Positions 1-9,043 of a stretch of 64,000 bases of DNA are shown here, in pieces. Made by a program: the position numbers and the translations under genes. Every line of letters begins with the position of its first letter. The stretch's first letter is position 1. The notes beneath the pieces are model-generated. The model did no database searches, had not been told where the DNA came from, and saw nothing but the letters and a program-made list of their open reading frames with translations. The DNA is from Symbiodinium natans (lineage: Eukaryota; Sar; Dinophyceae; Suessiales; Symbiodiniaceae), in assembly GCA_905221605.1 (NCBI GenBank), contig CAJNDS010001469.1:293501-357500 (forward strand). Reading direction: 5' to 3'.

Positions 1-368
1 GCTGGCATGAAGATTTCTATGTGCTGACACAGAAGACGGCTTCTTTTGTGCAGCCAGCGTTGCGGTATCGCATATGCGCGAAGCTAGCCCAATACTCGTC
101 TGCAGTGGCAGATGAAGCAAAGCTGTCCGTCTTGGAGCTTATTCAACGCCTGGCTGCTTCTGGCTGGCAGGAGGAATCGTGTGCCCGCTCGATTAACAAA
201 CAGCCGCCCGTCACGAGGAATGGGCCCTGGGTCTGGTACTCGAAACCAATGAAGGCACCTAGCCGGTGTTACTTGCAGGTTCTTCTTGCCGCTGGCGCTG
301 GACAGATTCTTGACCGTTGCCCAGAGATCCACCATGGTCAATTGGAGAAGTTTCCTGCACGCATTTGA
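1..368 (+). CDS. 3' end of an unrecognised gene (terminal exon, cut by window edge)
   Basis: An open frame runs from the window edge to a TGA at 366-368. It has the composition of real protein: mixed charged and hydrophobic residues, a helix-like stretch around ADEAKLSVLELIQRLAASGW, then a segment with PPVTRNGPWVWYSKP followed by a Leu/Ala-rich tail. Codons are GC-rich at the third position like the other exons here. The antisense frame overlapping it looks like a shadow. I do not recognise a family. The exon start is outside the window or hidden in the first 20 bases, so length and phase cannot be checked. It would be the last exon of a forward-strand gene that begins upstream. Confidence 0.5.
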   Translation, partial: WHEDFYVLTQKTASFVQPALRYRICAKLAQYSSAVADEAKLSVLELIQRLAASGWQEESCARSINKQPPVTRNGPWVWYSKPMKAPSRCYLQVLLAAGAGQILDRCPEIHHGQLEKFPARI

Positions 369-723
369 GCTTTCGTTGCGCGTGCCAGCAGGTTTCGGCG
401 GTTTAGGCCCAGTTTAGGTCTTAGTTCAGGTTGCTGAAGCTGCTGAACTAGGCAACAGAGACTCAGAAGGGATTTCGCCATACAAGTTTGATTCTGGCAG
501 CTACTCTAGCCCCGTGCCCCAGTCAGACTTACCGGTCGTGTGTCTGTTTGTTTCAAGCTGTTCAGTGTTTAGCGATAGGCAATCCATGACTCCATGGTCC
601 ATCATGCATGGCTGCGTGACTTACAAAAATCATACAAGAGCCTTGGGACCCTTGGGATGCATGAAAATTTCATGATCGGTGAATCGGTGGCAAAACTAAT
701 TTAAAATCAGCACGATCGCCGCG
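369..723. other. Non-coding gap
   Basis: No convincing frame. The stretch has simple GTTTAGG-like words around 395-425, an early trace of the telomere-type repeats seen later. It probably holds the 3' flank of the first gene and the 5' flank of the next. Confidence 0.4.
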
Positions 724-1145
724 ATGGGCAAAACAAACCAGGGCAGCAGCGGCCCAAATTGCCGCAGAAAGTGCACGGGCAAGGACAAGAAAGACCAGAA
801 AATGCTGGATGGCAAAGACTGCCGAGCAAGGGCGGCGGCACGGGCAAGAACAAGCAGGGCAAGCAGGGCAAGGGCGGCGACGAGGCAGGTCCGCCAGCTC
901 TAGCTCGAGCCTTTGTGCAGGCTTCTTATGAGGAGGAGAGCCAGGAGAGTACGCTGCCTGACAAAGGCAAGAACGAGGGCAAGGGCAAGCGCAAGGACAA
1001 GAACATGCTGGCTGACAAACACACCGGCAATGACTACGACACTTGCGAGGAGATATGCAGTTTGGATAGCGAGGAAGTTTTCGATTCGGCGTCAATGTTC
1101 GTACTACCCAGCCCCAGCTCAAGCTCGAGCTCAAAGCGTCCCTGA
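724..1145 (+). CDS. Basic/acidic low-complexity protein, first exon, frame interrupted
   Basis: An ATG at 724 opens a Gly/Lys/Arg-rich frame beginning MGKTNQGSSGPNCRRK, which after about 30 codons degenerates into Arg/Ala repeats. The next frame takes over near 790-830 with the same flavour (GKNKQGKQGKGGDEAG), then turns acidic (DYDTCEEICSLDSEEVFDS) and stops at 1143-1145. The change of frame without a usable intron suggests either a one-base indel or a missed splice. The protein looks like a disordered nuclear or RNA-binding type tail. No family is recognised. It may be the 5' part of the gene whose acidic exons follow at 2402-2990, but I could not join them. Confidence 0.4.
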
Positions 1146-1944
1146 GTCCCTGAGCCCCTGGTCGCCTATGAGCAGGCTTTTTGTGAGGATGGGCCAATGG
1201 GCCGTGTTTGCGGATGAGTGTCGGCAGGTGGCAGGGACTCGTGACAGGCGACGACCTGCTGTTTCTTGCAGTTTCTTATCCGTCGTGGCAAATGGCAATT
1301 TTGGGGACACAATGAGAACTGACAGCCTGACAGCCATCGAGCCTCGGTCCTGAGTCCTGAATTCCTCAGCCTTAGCCACACCAAATGTGTGTTGAAGCTT
1401 CTAGCTTCGGTCCTGCTTCGGTCTCGCCAGGCCACGTGACGTCAGCGGAGAGTCGGTTGCCAGTCAGGAAAACATATCTTGTTGCCACTGCCACCACAGT
1501 AGAGTCGATGCTTTGTGTGAATGCAACGTTGCGTATTTCTATTGGACCTTCAATTGGCTTGGGGAGTTGGCTCGGCTGCAGCTTCGGTGTTTCGCAGCTT
1601 CTTAATGACAATGCTTGTTGTCAGTTGCTGCCCAGCCCAGCCTGTTTCAGAACTCAGAAACACCAGATGACACACTCAGACACACTATGAAGCTCACAGA
1701 TCACCAGCCCCTACCCCTATTAGGCTCCTAGGCCAATAGGTCTAGCTGGGTCTAACAACAGTTTCGTAAACCGTTGCAACTTGCAACATGAAAACCTCCA
1801 GCCTGGCTTGCCCCAAGTAGACCGCCCAGACTCTAGAATAGAGTCTAGATCCTAAGCTTCAAGATCTCTATCGCAGCCCTGAGAATTGAGCGCCTATAAA
1901 ACTTCCCTATGCCTAGTCCGGTGACTCTGGTGACTGCTTGAGAT

Positions 1945-2115
1945 CTGCAAGGTACTATCAAGCTTTGCTTCGGGGCCAAGCTGTGCAACCCAACTTGCCG
2001 GCAAAGTTCTACAAGAGGAATGCGCTGGCAGTGGCAGAGCTGCCGGGGACCGGCAAGCATGCCGAGAGGTGGAATTCGGAGCCCAATATGCTCATGACGG
2101 ATCCAGACCCTCAGG
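1945..2115 (+). CDS. Possible internal exon, unrecognised
   Basis: A frame that reads RYYQALLRGQAVQPNLPAKF and continues to NSEPNMLMTDPDPQ has normal protein composition, while flanking sequence from 1146 to 1940 does not. It starts just after an AG at about 1950 (TCTGCAAG). It lies between the Lys-rich exon and the acidic exons on the same strand, so it may belong to the same gene. The 3' edge is a guess. Nothing else in 1146-1944 looks coding: it contains an AGAGTCTAGATC-type inverted repeat near 1831-1853 and otherwise no recognisable features. Confidence 0.3.
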
Positions 2116-2401
2116 CCTGTTGTGCGCTTCATGTTCTGGACCCGGCCCTCCCAAACCCATGTTAGACGGTAGGCATCCTCTCTCAGTCTCTCTTTGGCTT
2201 CCTCTGTGCCGTGAACTCGATAGACGATAGTGCTTCAAGATTGGCAGCCCAGGTGGTCCAGATGCCTCAGGTGTTGCTTCGCCAGCGGGCCGAGCTGGCG
2301 GCGAGGACTCAGAGTCAGAAGCAGACGCAGCAGAGGCCTGACATTAGCCTCGCATCCTTTCCGTCAAAATGCAAAACCAAAACTGGGCTTAGCCGGTGTA
2401 G

Positions 2402-2990
2402 CTGAGCCTGGAGGCAGACAGTGATGACGATGGCGCTGATGGTTGCTCCGACAACAGCGACAAACAGGAGCGAGTGACAGACTTGGATTTGGCGCAGTCA
2501 GCCGACGAGGTATCCGAGGGGAGTCTGTGTTTGGTTTTGGTGAGGTTGAGTCTCGGTTGAGTTGAGGCGGAGTGACACTGAGGTGAGGCGTATTCTTGTT
2601 GCGCTGGCGCCGCTCGTCCGCTAGTTCTTGGTAACGTTGTGGTAGGGGCAGGCCGGGCGGTGGACTGGGGACTGGGGCTAGGTTTTACACAGTAACAGTA
2701 ACAACTTGGTCAGGGCCAGGGTGGCCAGGAGGCTAGATTGATTGCTGTCAGTTTTGCCAGGTTGTGGAATCGAAGCCTAAAAAGGCACGATTGGGCGAGC
2801 CTTCTGAAGGTGAAGGTGTGGGTGGCGCAGTGGACGTAGCTACTGGATCTGCTGATTTGCAGCCGACGGGCGTGTCTTCAGATCTTGGTTGGGCTCGAGA
2901 AACGGATGGTCACACTCCGCCTTCGTTTCCAAGTGCAGGAGCTGTTGCGTCTGCTGCGTCCTCATCCTCCACCGACAGGCGTGACTCAAC
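2402..2990 (+). CDS. Two acidic exons joined by a checked GT-AG intron
   Basis: Exon 2402-2509 follows an acceptor GTGTAG and encodes 36 codons, including SLEADSDDDGADGCSDNSDK and ending LAQSADE. The donor is GAG|GTATCC. The intron is 2510-2760 and ends TTTTGCCAG. The next exon opens in phase 0 with VVESKPKKARLGEPSEGEG and goes on to about 2895-2990. Both splice ends and the reading phase agree, which supports a real gene. The protein is rich in Asp, Ser and Glu with a short KPKKAR basic patch that could act as a nuclear signal. No conserved domain is visible. Sequence after 2990 has three overlapping frames of low information, and the 3' end of the gene is unresolved. Confidence 0.5.
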
Positions 2991-3654
2991 CACTTCGCGC
3001 GGGCGTGGTTCAGTGTGGGCGATGTGGCAAGTGTGTCTGTTTCAGCGACCGCTGTGGAAGTTCCGGCGCCGCAAGGTGCCACTGCCACCGCCACGAAGGC
3101 CGCCCAGAGCTTGGCAGGATGGGGGCCAGGGCCGGGCCCGTGGCCGATCCTTCAACCAGTTTGCGGCGGCAGCGCAATGATGTCTTGCTCGCGCAGGCAA
3201 AGCAACCATCTCAGAACAAGCAAGGTGGGCGCATGGTGGGCGACTGAATCCGCATCCCAGCCTCTCGGGATCGTCAGCTGTTGGGCGGTCCGCGACATCC
3301 TCCGTCAACCGAGCTGCCATTGCGGTCTTCAATCTTTTCTGAGCATCTCGGCCGCGCTTTAGATGTGAGTCGTTTGAGTTCATCTGTGTCAACAGCCTCG
3401 ATTGCGAACGTGCCAAGTTAGCGAGTCAGGCTGCGTCAGGCTGAGTCCGGTGAGTCAGGTGAGTCAAGGCTTCAAGGTCAGGCAAGTGTCAGGTGTGACC
3501 GTCAATGTGTCCCGTTACTCCAGTTGTTTTGTTTTGTTGAATTCCCGTACGTTGGGCATGGCGGGCAGCGGCGGTGTCTTGTATCTCTTGTCTTCTTCTC
3601 ATCTCATCATCATCTGAGTCATCTGTTGTCTTTCTCCGAATGCATTCTACTCAA

Positions 3655-3788
3655 TTCTACCACCACCGACCACGCTACCACTACCACTACCATACCACTA
3701 CTAGTACTCTAGTACTACTAGTACTACTAGTTCTACTAGTACACTAGTACTACTAGTACTACTACTAGTACTACTAGTACTACTACAT
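3655..3788 (+). repeat. ACT/AGT trinucleotide microsatellite
   Basis: The stretch begins as CCACTA-type repeats and becomes a near-perfect array of TACTAGTAC words. Because ACTAGT is its own reverse complement, the array is also a run of small palindromes able to form hairpins. Confidence 0.85.
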
Positions 3789-4157
3789 TGTACGTTGACT
3801 GCGATCATTGCTTGCACCATTCCCTCCTACCATTCCCTCACTCCATTCGGACTCCGCCCCATGTGGACCTGTCTCCTACTTCGACAACGACTGCCCTTCG
3901 ATGTCCCTTGCTTCCGCTGCTTCTACGTGTACTAGTCATGATTAGTGGGCCGGGGCTCGGATGGCATTTGTCACGGGCTTTACCCAGGAGCCATAGCCAG
4001 ACCAACATTATCATTGCTCTCGTGGTCCCCATTGTTGTGGGACCAATCCGAACAAAAACCATTCAGGGCTTGAGGCTTGTGCAGAAGGCAGTTGCTGAGG
4101 CCGAGTCCTGTTGAGATCGAGCAGCATTGTATGTGGGGCGCCATACATACGTCCGCT

Positions 4158-4268
4158 TACGCACGTATCACACACACACATACATACATACAAACATACA
4201 TACATACATACATACATACACACACATACATACACACACATACGGACATACATACATAATACATACAT
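4158..4268 (+). repeat. CATA/CACA tetranucleotide microsatellite
   Basis: Tandem ACAT units mixed with short CA runs. The Tyr/Val/Cys-rich and His/Thr-rich frames that cross it on either strand are artefacts of the repeat. Confidence 0.9.
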
Positions 4269-4561
4269 TACATTCTTTGTGGCTGACATGACATGGGTGC
4301 CATGGGTGCTTTTTTTTGCTTGGCAAGGACCACGCAATTTGTTGGCAGTGGCAACTTGGTTTTCGCGATTATCAAGCGGCCTGATTTTGCTCAATGGCAC
4401 GTGTCGTGCCCTTGCCATCGTTACACCACGGCCGACGGCAAATCGCGAACTGCAGCCGTGCGATTGGCGTTCGTGGCGATCTGACTGACGAGATCGTCCT
4501 TCGCAAGCTCAGATTTTGGATCTGGAAAGGCAGGCAGCATGCTTGCATTCGGCATTCATGC

Positions 4562-4700
4562 ACGCATGCCTGCAGCATGCATGCATACATACATACATAC
4601 ATACATACGCACAGACACACACACACACATTGACATACAGACATGCGTGGCCTGACATAGGACACACATACATGCATCCATACACACGCTCACACATAGG
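4562..4700 (+). repeat. Second CATA/CACA microsatellite with GCATGC words
   Basis: A GCATGC/TGCATG-rich lead-in is followed by ACAT and ACAC repeats and more degenerate units to about 4700. It is the same kind of repeat as that at 4158-4268, some 300 bp upstream. The sequence between them (4280-4490) has weak coding appearance (for example AIIKRPDFAQWHV) that I could not place in a gene. Confidence 0.85.
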
Positions 4701-5014
4701 GTTGCCATGCCCGCATCCTGTGCTGGTTGTAACTCTGGAATCGGATCGAAGTCGATAACTTCAGAGCCTCCAGCCTCCAGAGAGCTCATAGAGCCCACAG
4801 TACCTGCCAGGCTTCGACATCTCTGCTGCAGATCCAGATGCAACGGCCGACGCTGTGGAGGCCATTCGCAAATCGCACGTTTTCATGGAGCCTCGGCAGC
4901 CCTGGTCCTAGCCACAAGAAATCATATAAGCTTGTGGCTTGTTGGTGGTGGTGGCTGAGTTTAGCGAAACATCATCATGTGGGGTCATTTCAATCGCTTA
5001 CGTTCTCGTCCCAG

Positions 5015-5206
5015 GACCTCCCAAGTGGATCTGATCTTCCGGCTGCCGACGAGTTGATCGCGCGATCGAGGTTTCCATCAGCTGCTTTAATGCTCGCCGG
5101 GAGATCTGTGAGATGTCCAAACATGATCGACCAGCAGCACATCCAGCTCACCCTCCCAGACGAGAGGCAGAGCCAGGGACATGCAGAATTTTCAAAACTC
5201 TTTTGA
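5015..5206 (+). CDS. Probable terminal exon, unrecognised
   Basis: After the acceptor CGTCCCAG a frame of 63 codons plus TGA begins DLPSGSDLPAADELIARSRF and includes SVRCPNMIDQQHIQLTLPDE before ending EFSKLF. Composition is that of an ordinary soluble protein segment. Immediately downstream, at 5230, the degenerate telomere-like repeat zone begins, so this would be the last exon of whatever gene occupies 4280-5206. No family is recognised and the upstream exon was not found with confidence. Confidence 0.4.
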   Translation, partial: DLPSGSDLPAADELIARSRFPSAALMLAGRSVRCPNMIDQQHIQLTLPDERQSQGHAEFSKLF

Positions 5207-5279
5207 GTACTGGGCTCCGTGCAATCTTAAGCCTACACCCTAAACGCCTAAGCTCGCCGAGGCCCTAAGCCCTGAACTC

Positions 5280-7215
5280 TGAAACCCTCACTGTAATTCT
5301 GGCTGACAGGTGATAGGGTTTGGGTTGTCGGATTTAGGGTTTTAGGGTTTGGTCCCAAAACGCTCCCAAGTGGTGCTCTGTCTGAACAGGACCCGGCCAG
5401 ACCCAGCGGCCCAGCCACTGAGCAGCCACTGCCAATCTGTGGCTCCACATGAGGAGACGAGGACTCGGACCTTTTCAGAAATGTGTGTCTTCTGGTTTTT
5501 GTAAAGCTTGGCGTAGGATTTAGGATTTAGGGCCGTTTGGGGCGGTGTTTCGCGTTTAGGCTTTAGGGTTTGGGGTTTTGGAATTTACTGTTCCCACGTG
5601 GTGCTCTGGACCCAGCAAAGCCCAGCGAGGCCCAGCGGGCTAGCCACTGCCAATCTGCCTTCTGTGTTGTCCAACTCCGCAACTGCGGAGACTCCGCCTC
5701 AGCCACCCCGGCCCCGACCTGGCCCGTGGCTCCACATGAGGAGACGAGACTTGGACTCGAGGACCTTTTCAAATTGTGAGTCTGCTGTGTTTCTGGGTTT
5801 AGAATTTAGGAATTTGGGTACATAGGCCAGAAGGTTCTAGGGTTTGGGGTTTTCGGGTTTAGGGTTCAGGTTTATGCTTTAGGGTTTGGGGTTTTGGGAT
5901 TAGGTGGCGCTTTGTCTTTTTAGGACCAAGCGAGGCCTTGCGGCCTAGCCACCTGCAGCCACTGCCAATCTTTGGCTCCACATGAGGAGACGAGGACGAG
6001 GACCTTTCCAAAATGTGTCTTCTGTCTTCTGGTTTTGCAAAGCTCGGTAAGGGCTTGGGTTTGGTGCTTCGGGTTGAGGGTTTGAGCTTTTGGCTTTTGG
6101 GTTTTGGGTTTTTGGGGACTTTGGGTTTAAGGTTTGGTCCGAAAACCCCCAAGTGGTGCTTTGCCTCTCAGGACCTAGCCACTGCCAATCTCTGGCTCCA
6201 CATGATGAGAAGACGAGGACCTTGCCAACGTTGTGTTTCCCGCGTTTTTTAAAGCTCGGCGAGGGTTTTAGGATTTAGCGTTTAGGGTTTTAGGCTTTAG
6301 GGTTTGGGTTTCGTCCGAAACACTCCCAAGTGGTTCAAGTGGTGCTCTACCTCTCAGGACATAGCCACTGGCAATCTCTGGCTCCACATGATGAGGAGAC
6401 GAGGACCTTTCCACATTGCGTTTCTGGTTTTTTGTAAAGCTCAGCGAGGGTTTAGGATGTAGCGTTTAGGTTTAGGCTTTGGGGTTTGGGCTTAGGATTT
6501 AGGGTCTGGGGGTTTCGGGTTTAGGGCCTGAGTTTTAGGGTTTTGGGTTTTGGGATTTTGGGCATAAGGTTTGGGTCCGAAAACGCTCCCAAGTGGTGCT
6601 CTACCTCTCAGGACATAGCCACTGGCAATCTCTGGCTCCACATGATGAGGAGACGAGGGCCTTGCCAACGTTGTGTTTCCGGGTTTTTTAAAGCTCGGCG
6701 AGGGCTTAGGATTTAGCGTTTAGGGTTTAGGCTTTAGGGTTTGGGTTTTGGTTGGGCTTAGGATTTAGGGTCTGGAGGTTTCGGGTTTAGGGTTTGAGCC
6801 TTAGGGTTTTGGGTTTTGGGATTTTGGGCATAAGGTTTGGTCCGAAAACGCTCCCAAGTGGTGCTCTACCTCTCAGGACATAGCCACTGGCAATCTCTGG
6901 CTCCACATGATCAGGAACGAGGACCTTTCCCAACATTGCGTTTCTGGTTTTTGTAAAGCTCGGCGCGAGGGTTTAGGATGTAGCGTTTAGGGTTTAGGCT
7001 TTGGGGTTGGGCTTAGGATTTAGGGTCTGGGGGTTTCGGGTTTAGGGCCTGAGCTTTAGGGTTTTGGGTTTTTGGGATTTTGGGCAGAAGTTTTGGTCCG
7101 AAAAACGCTCCCAAGTGGTGCTCTGAGCTCTGTCTCTCAGGACCTAGCCAGGCCTAGCGGCCGAGCCATTGCTATGCTAATCTCTGGCTCCACATGAGGA
7201 GACGAGGACGACGAG
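5280..7215 (+). repeat. Eight-copy degenerate repeat built from a gene-like segment plus GTTTAGG words
   Basis: The landmark GGCTCCACATGA occurs at about 5441, 5727, 5974, 6194, 6380, 6634, 6899 and 7185, so units are 185-290 bp long. Each unit has a conserved half (CTCCCAAGTGGTGCTCT, TCTCAGGACCTAGCCACTG, CCACATGAGGAGACGAGGAC, then TTTGTAAAGCTCGGCGAGG) and a variable half made of TTTAGG, TTTTGGG and GGTTTAGGA words that look like decayed telomere repeats. All units point the same way. Frames through it are short and inconsistent, so it is treated as non-coding. Confidence 0.85.
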
Positions 7216-7418
7216 GACTTGAGAACCTTTACAATTTTGTGTCTGTGTATGTGTGTGTGTGGTGTTTTCTGGTTTTTGTAAAGCTCGGCAAGGTTCAGGG
7301 CAGTCTGTCCTGGTCGGAACGGTGCTGGGTGGGTGGCTGTGTGGCTGTGTGGCTGCGTGGCTGGGATGGTGGCAGGCTAACAGGTGGGAGGGAGGGAGGG
7401 CAGGTGGAGGACTCAAAA

Positions 7419-7619
7419 AGCCTTACTTTGCCGAGCCCAAGCTTAATTGCAGACCCCCCCCTGCAATTAAGCTTTTTGCGGTATGTTTTTTGGTGTTTTT
7501 TGTTGCCGCAGGGGGTCTGGACACCCCACGACAACAAAAAACCAAAAAACATACCGCAAAAAGCTTAATTGCAGGGGGGGGGGTCTGCAATTAGCTTTGG
7601 GCTCGGTAGTTAAGGTTTT
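7419..7619. repeat. Long near-perfect inverted repeat (fold-back element)
   Basis: The inner arms 7461-7505 and 7532-7574 are complementary over about 43 bases with a 2-base difference, around a 26-base loop. The complementarity continues outward through GAGCCCAAGCTTAATTGCAG on the left and its mirror on the right, giving arms of roughly 85 bases in all. Within each arm sits a smaller palindrome, CTTAATTGCAG-C/G run-CTGCAATTAAG. Transcribed, it would fold into one long hairpin. No transposase is nearby, so a MITE-like fold-back is the likeliest class. Confidence 0.9.
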
Positions 7620-7621
7620 GG

Positions 7622-8060
7622 CGACACTGAACGGCTTAATTGCAGAGGGGGTTAAAAGCGTTTGGGCATTAAGAGGGGGGGTCTGCAATTTTTTGGGCGG
7701 TCCGGCGGTGGGACACAACAGCGCCGGTCGCTTAATTGCAGAGGGGGGTCTGCAATTAAGCGTTTGGGTGGTCGGGCGTGGGACACAACAGCGCCGGCCG
7801 CTTAATTGCAGAGGGGGGGTCTGCAATTAAGCGGTTGGGCGGTCCGGCGGTGGGACACAACAGCGCCGGCCGCTTAATTGCAGAGGGGGGTCTGCAATTA
7901 AGCGTTTGGGCGGTCGGGCGGTGGGACACACAGCGCCGGCGGCTTAATTGCAGAGGGGGTCTGCAATTAAGCGTTTGGCGGTGGGGCGGTGGGACACATG
8001 TTTGGGCGGTGTGACACAACAGCATTGGCCGCTGAATCGCAGAAGGGGGGAAGCGTTTTG
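7622..8060 (+). repeat. Tandem array of small palindromes, ~65-75 bp period
   Basis: Units have the form GCTTAATTGCAG-(G run)-TCTGCAATTAAGC followed by GTTTGGGCGGTCGGGCGGTG and GGACACAACAGCGCCGG. Copies start near 7626, 7730, 7800, 7871 and 7941, with a decayed copy near 8017. The palindromic core is the same as the small palindrome nested in the 7419-7619 fold-back, so the two are related. Mutations differ between copies, mostly in the length of the G run. Confidence 0.9.
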
Positions 8061-8095
8061 GGCTGTGTGTGGCGGTTGCAACAGCAGCACTTTGC

Positions 8096-8102
8096 AAAAA
8101 AC

Positions 8103-8133
<31 letters not shown>

Positions 8134-8140
8134 AAAAAAT
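8096..8140 (+). repeat. Poly-A/poly-C junction tract
   Basis: A run of about 20 C followed directly by about 17 A. The exact lengths should not be trusted, because homopolymers are error-prone. Confidence 0.8.
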
Positions 8141-8210
8141 GGGGAGTTTTCTTAGGGGAGACCCAGATTGGCAGGGGAAAAAGTAGGGCAGCAGGGCAGC
8201 TGGCATGGCT

Positions 8211-8449
8211 GAGGCAGCTGAGGCACAAAAAAAAAATTGCGAGAGTTTTGCCAGGGCGGAGACCCACGTTGGAAGGGGAAAAAGCAGTCGAGCCACGGAG
8301 TGGGGGAACCACAGTACCGTTTATGGGTTTGGGGGCAGCTGAGGCACAAAAAAAAAATTGCGAGAGTTTTGCCAGGGCGGAGACCCACGTTGGAAGGGGA
8401 AAAAGCAGTCGAGCCACGGAGTGGGGGAACCACAGCATCGTTTATGGGT

Positions 8450-8452
<3 letters not shown>
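8211..8452 (+). repeat. 121-bp tandem duplication with a diverged third copy
   Basis: The segment starting GCAGCTGAGGCACAAAAAA at about 8212 recurs at about 8333, offset 121 bp, with only a few differences. A partial, more diverged copy precedes it at about 8150 (GGAGACCCAGATTGGCAGG against GGAGACCCACGTTGGAAGG). Frames here show the duplication but no recognisable protein. Confidence 0.9.
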
Positions 8453-8494
<42 letters not shown>

Positions 8495-8660
8495 GGGGGT
8501 GGGGGGGGGGGGGGGGGGGGGGGGGTTGGGGGGAGGGGGGTGGGTTGGGGGGTGGGGGGGGGGGGGTTTTGGGGGGGGGGGGGGGGTTGGGGGGGGGGTT
8601 GGGGGGGGGGGGGGGGGGGGGGGGTTGGGGGGGGGGGTTGGGGGGTGGGGGCTTGGGGGG
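8452..8660 (+). repeat. ~200-bp G-rich tract
   Basis: Almost pure G on the plus strand with scattered TT and A interruptions. It could form G-quadruplexes. The poly-Gly and poly-Pro frames across it are artefacts. Length may be unreliable. Confidence 0.9.
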
Positions 8661-9043
8661 AATTGGTGTGGCTGTTGGGCGCTCAGGACTTGTGGAGGGC
8701 AGCCAGCCTTGGAAAGTTCTTGCGGGTGACGAAAACAGCCAGAACCTTTGCGTTGGATGCTGGTTGTTGCTGCGCAAGCAAGCGCCGCTATTGCAGTTCA
8801 TGATAGGTCCTTGAGTGTCTCAGGCGGCCCCAGCCCAGCCCGGCTCAACTGGTCCAACATCCAAGAGCAAGTGTCAGGCAAGGTGTCATCGGTGTGCATG
8901 TGCAAGTCCGTGTTTCAGCAAACAGAACGCCGGCCGCCGCCGCCCGTCATAAGTCTAGCCTGTCCTGTCCGAGTCCGAGTCCTCCCGAGCCTGCCGGAGT
9001 CAGTCCTGTCTAGATCTTTGCCTGCGCCGGTACTCACCTCGCC

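Noticed and set aside
4158-4700. Cys/Val/Tyr-rich frames on the minus strand
   Set aside because: Translation of the CATA/CACA microsatellites.
5280-7215. Short frames that recur in each repeat unit
   Set aside because: They differ in frame and length between units and show no conserved peptide, so the repeat is taken as non-coding.
7620-8060. CRISPR array
   Set aside because: The regular palindromic repeats with short spacers look superficially similar, but spacers are near-identical, the repeat length varies with the G run, no cas genes are present and the genome is eukaryotic.
8452-8660. Long open frames (poly-Gly on plus, poly-Pro on minus)
   Set aside because: They arise only from the G tract and have no other protein character.
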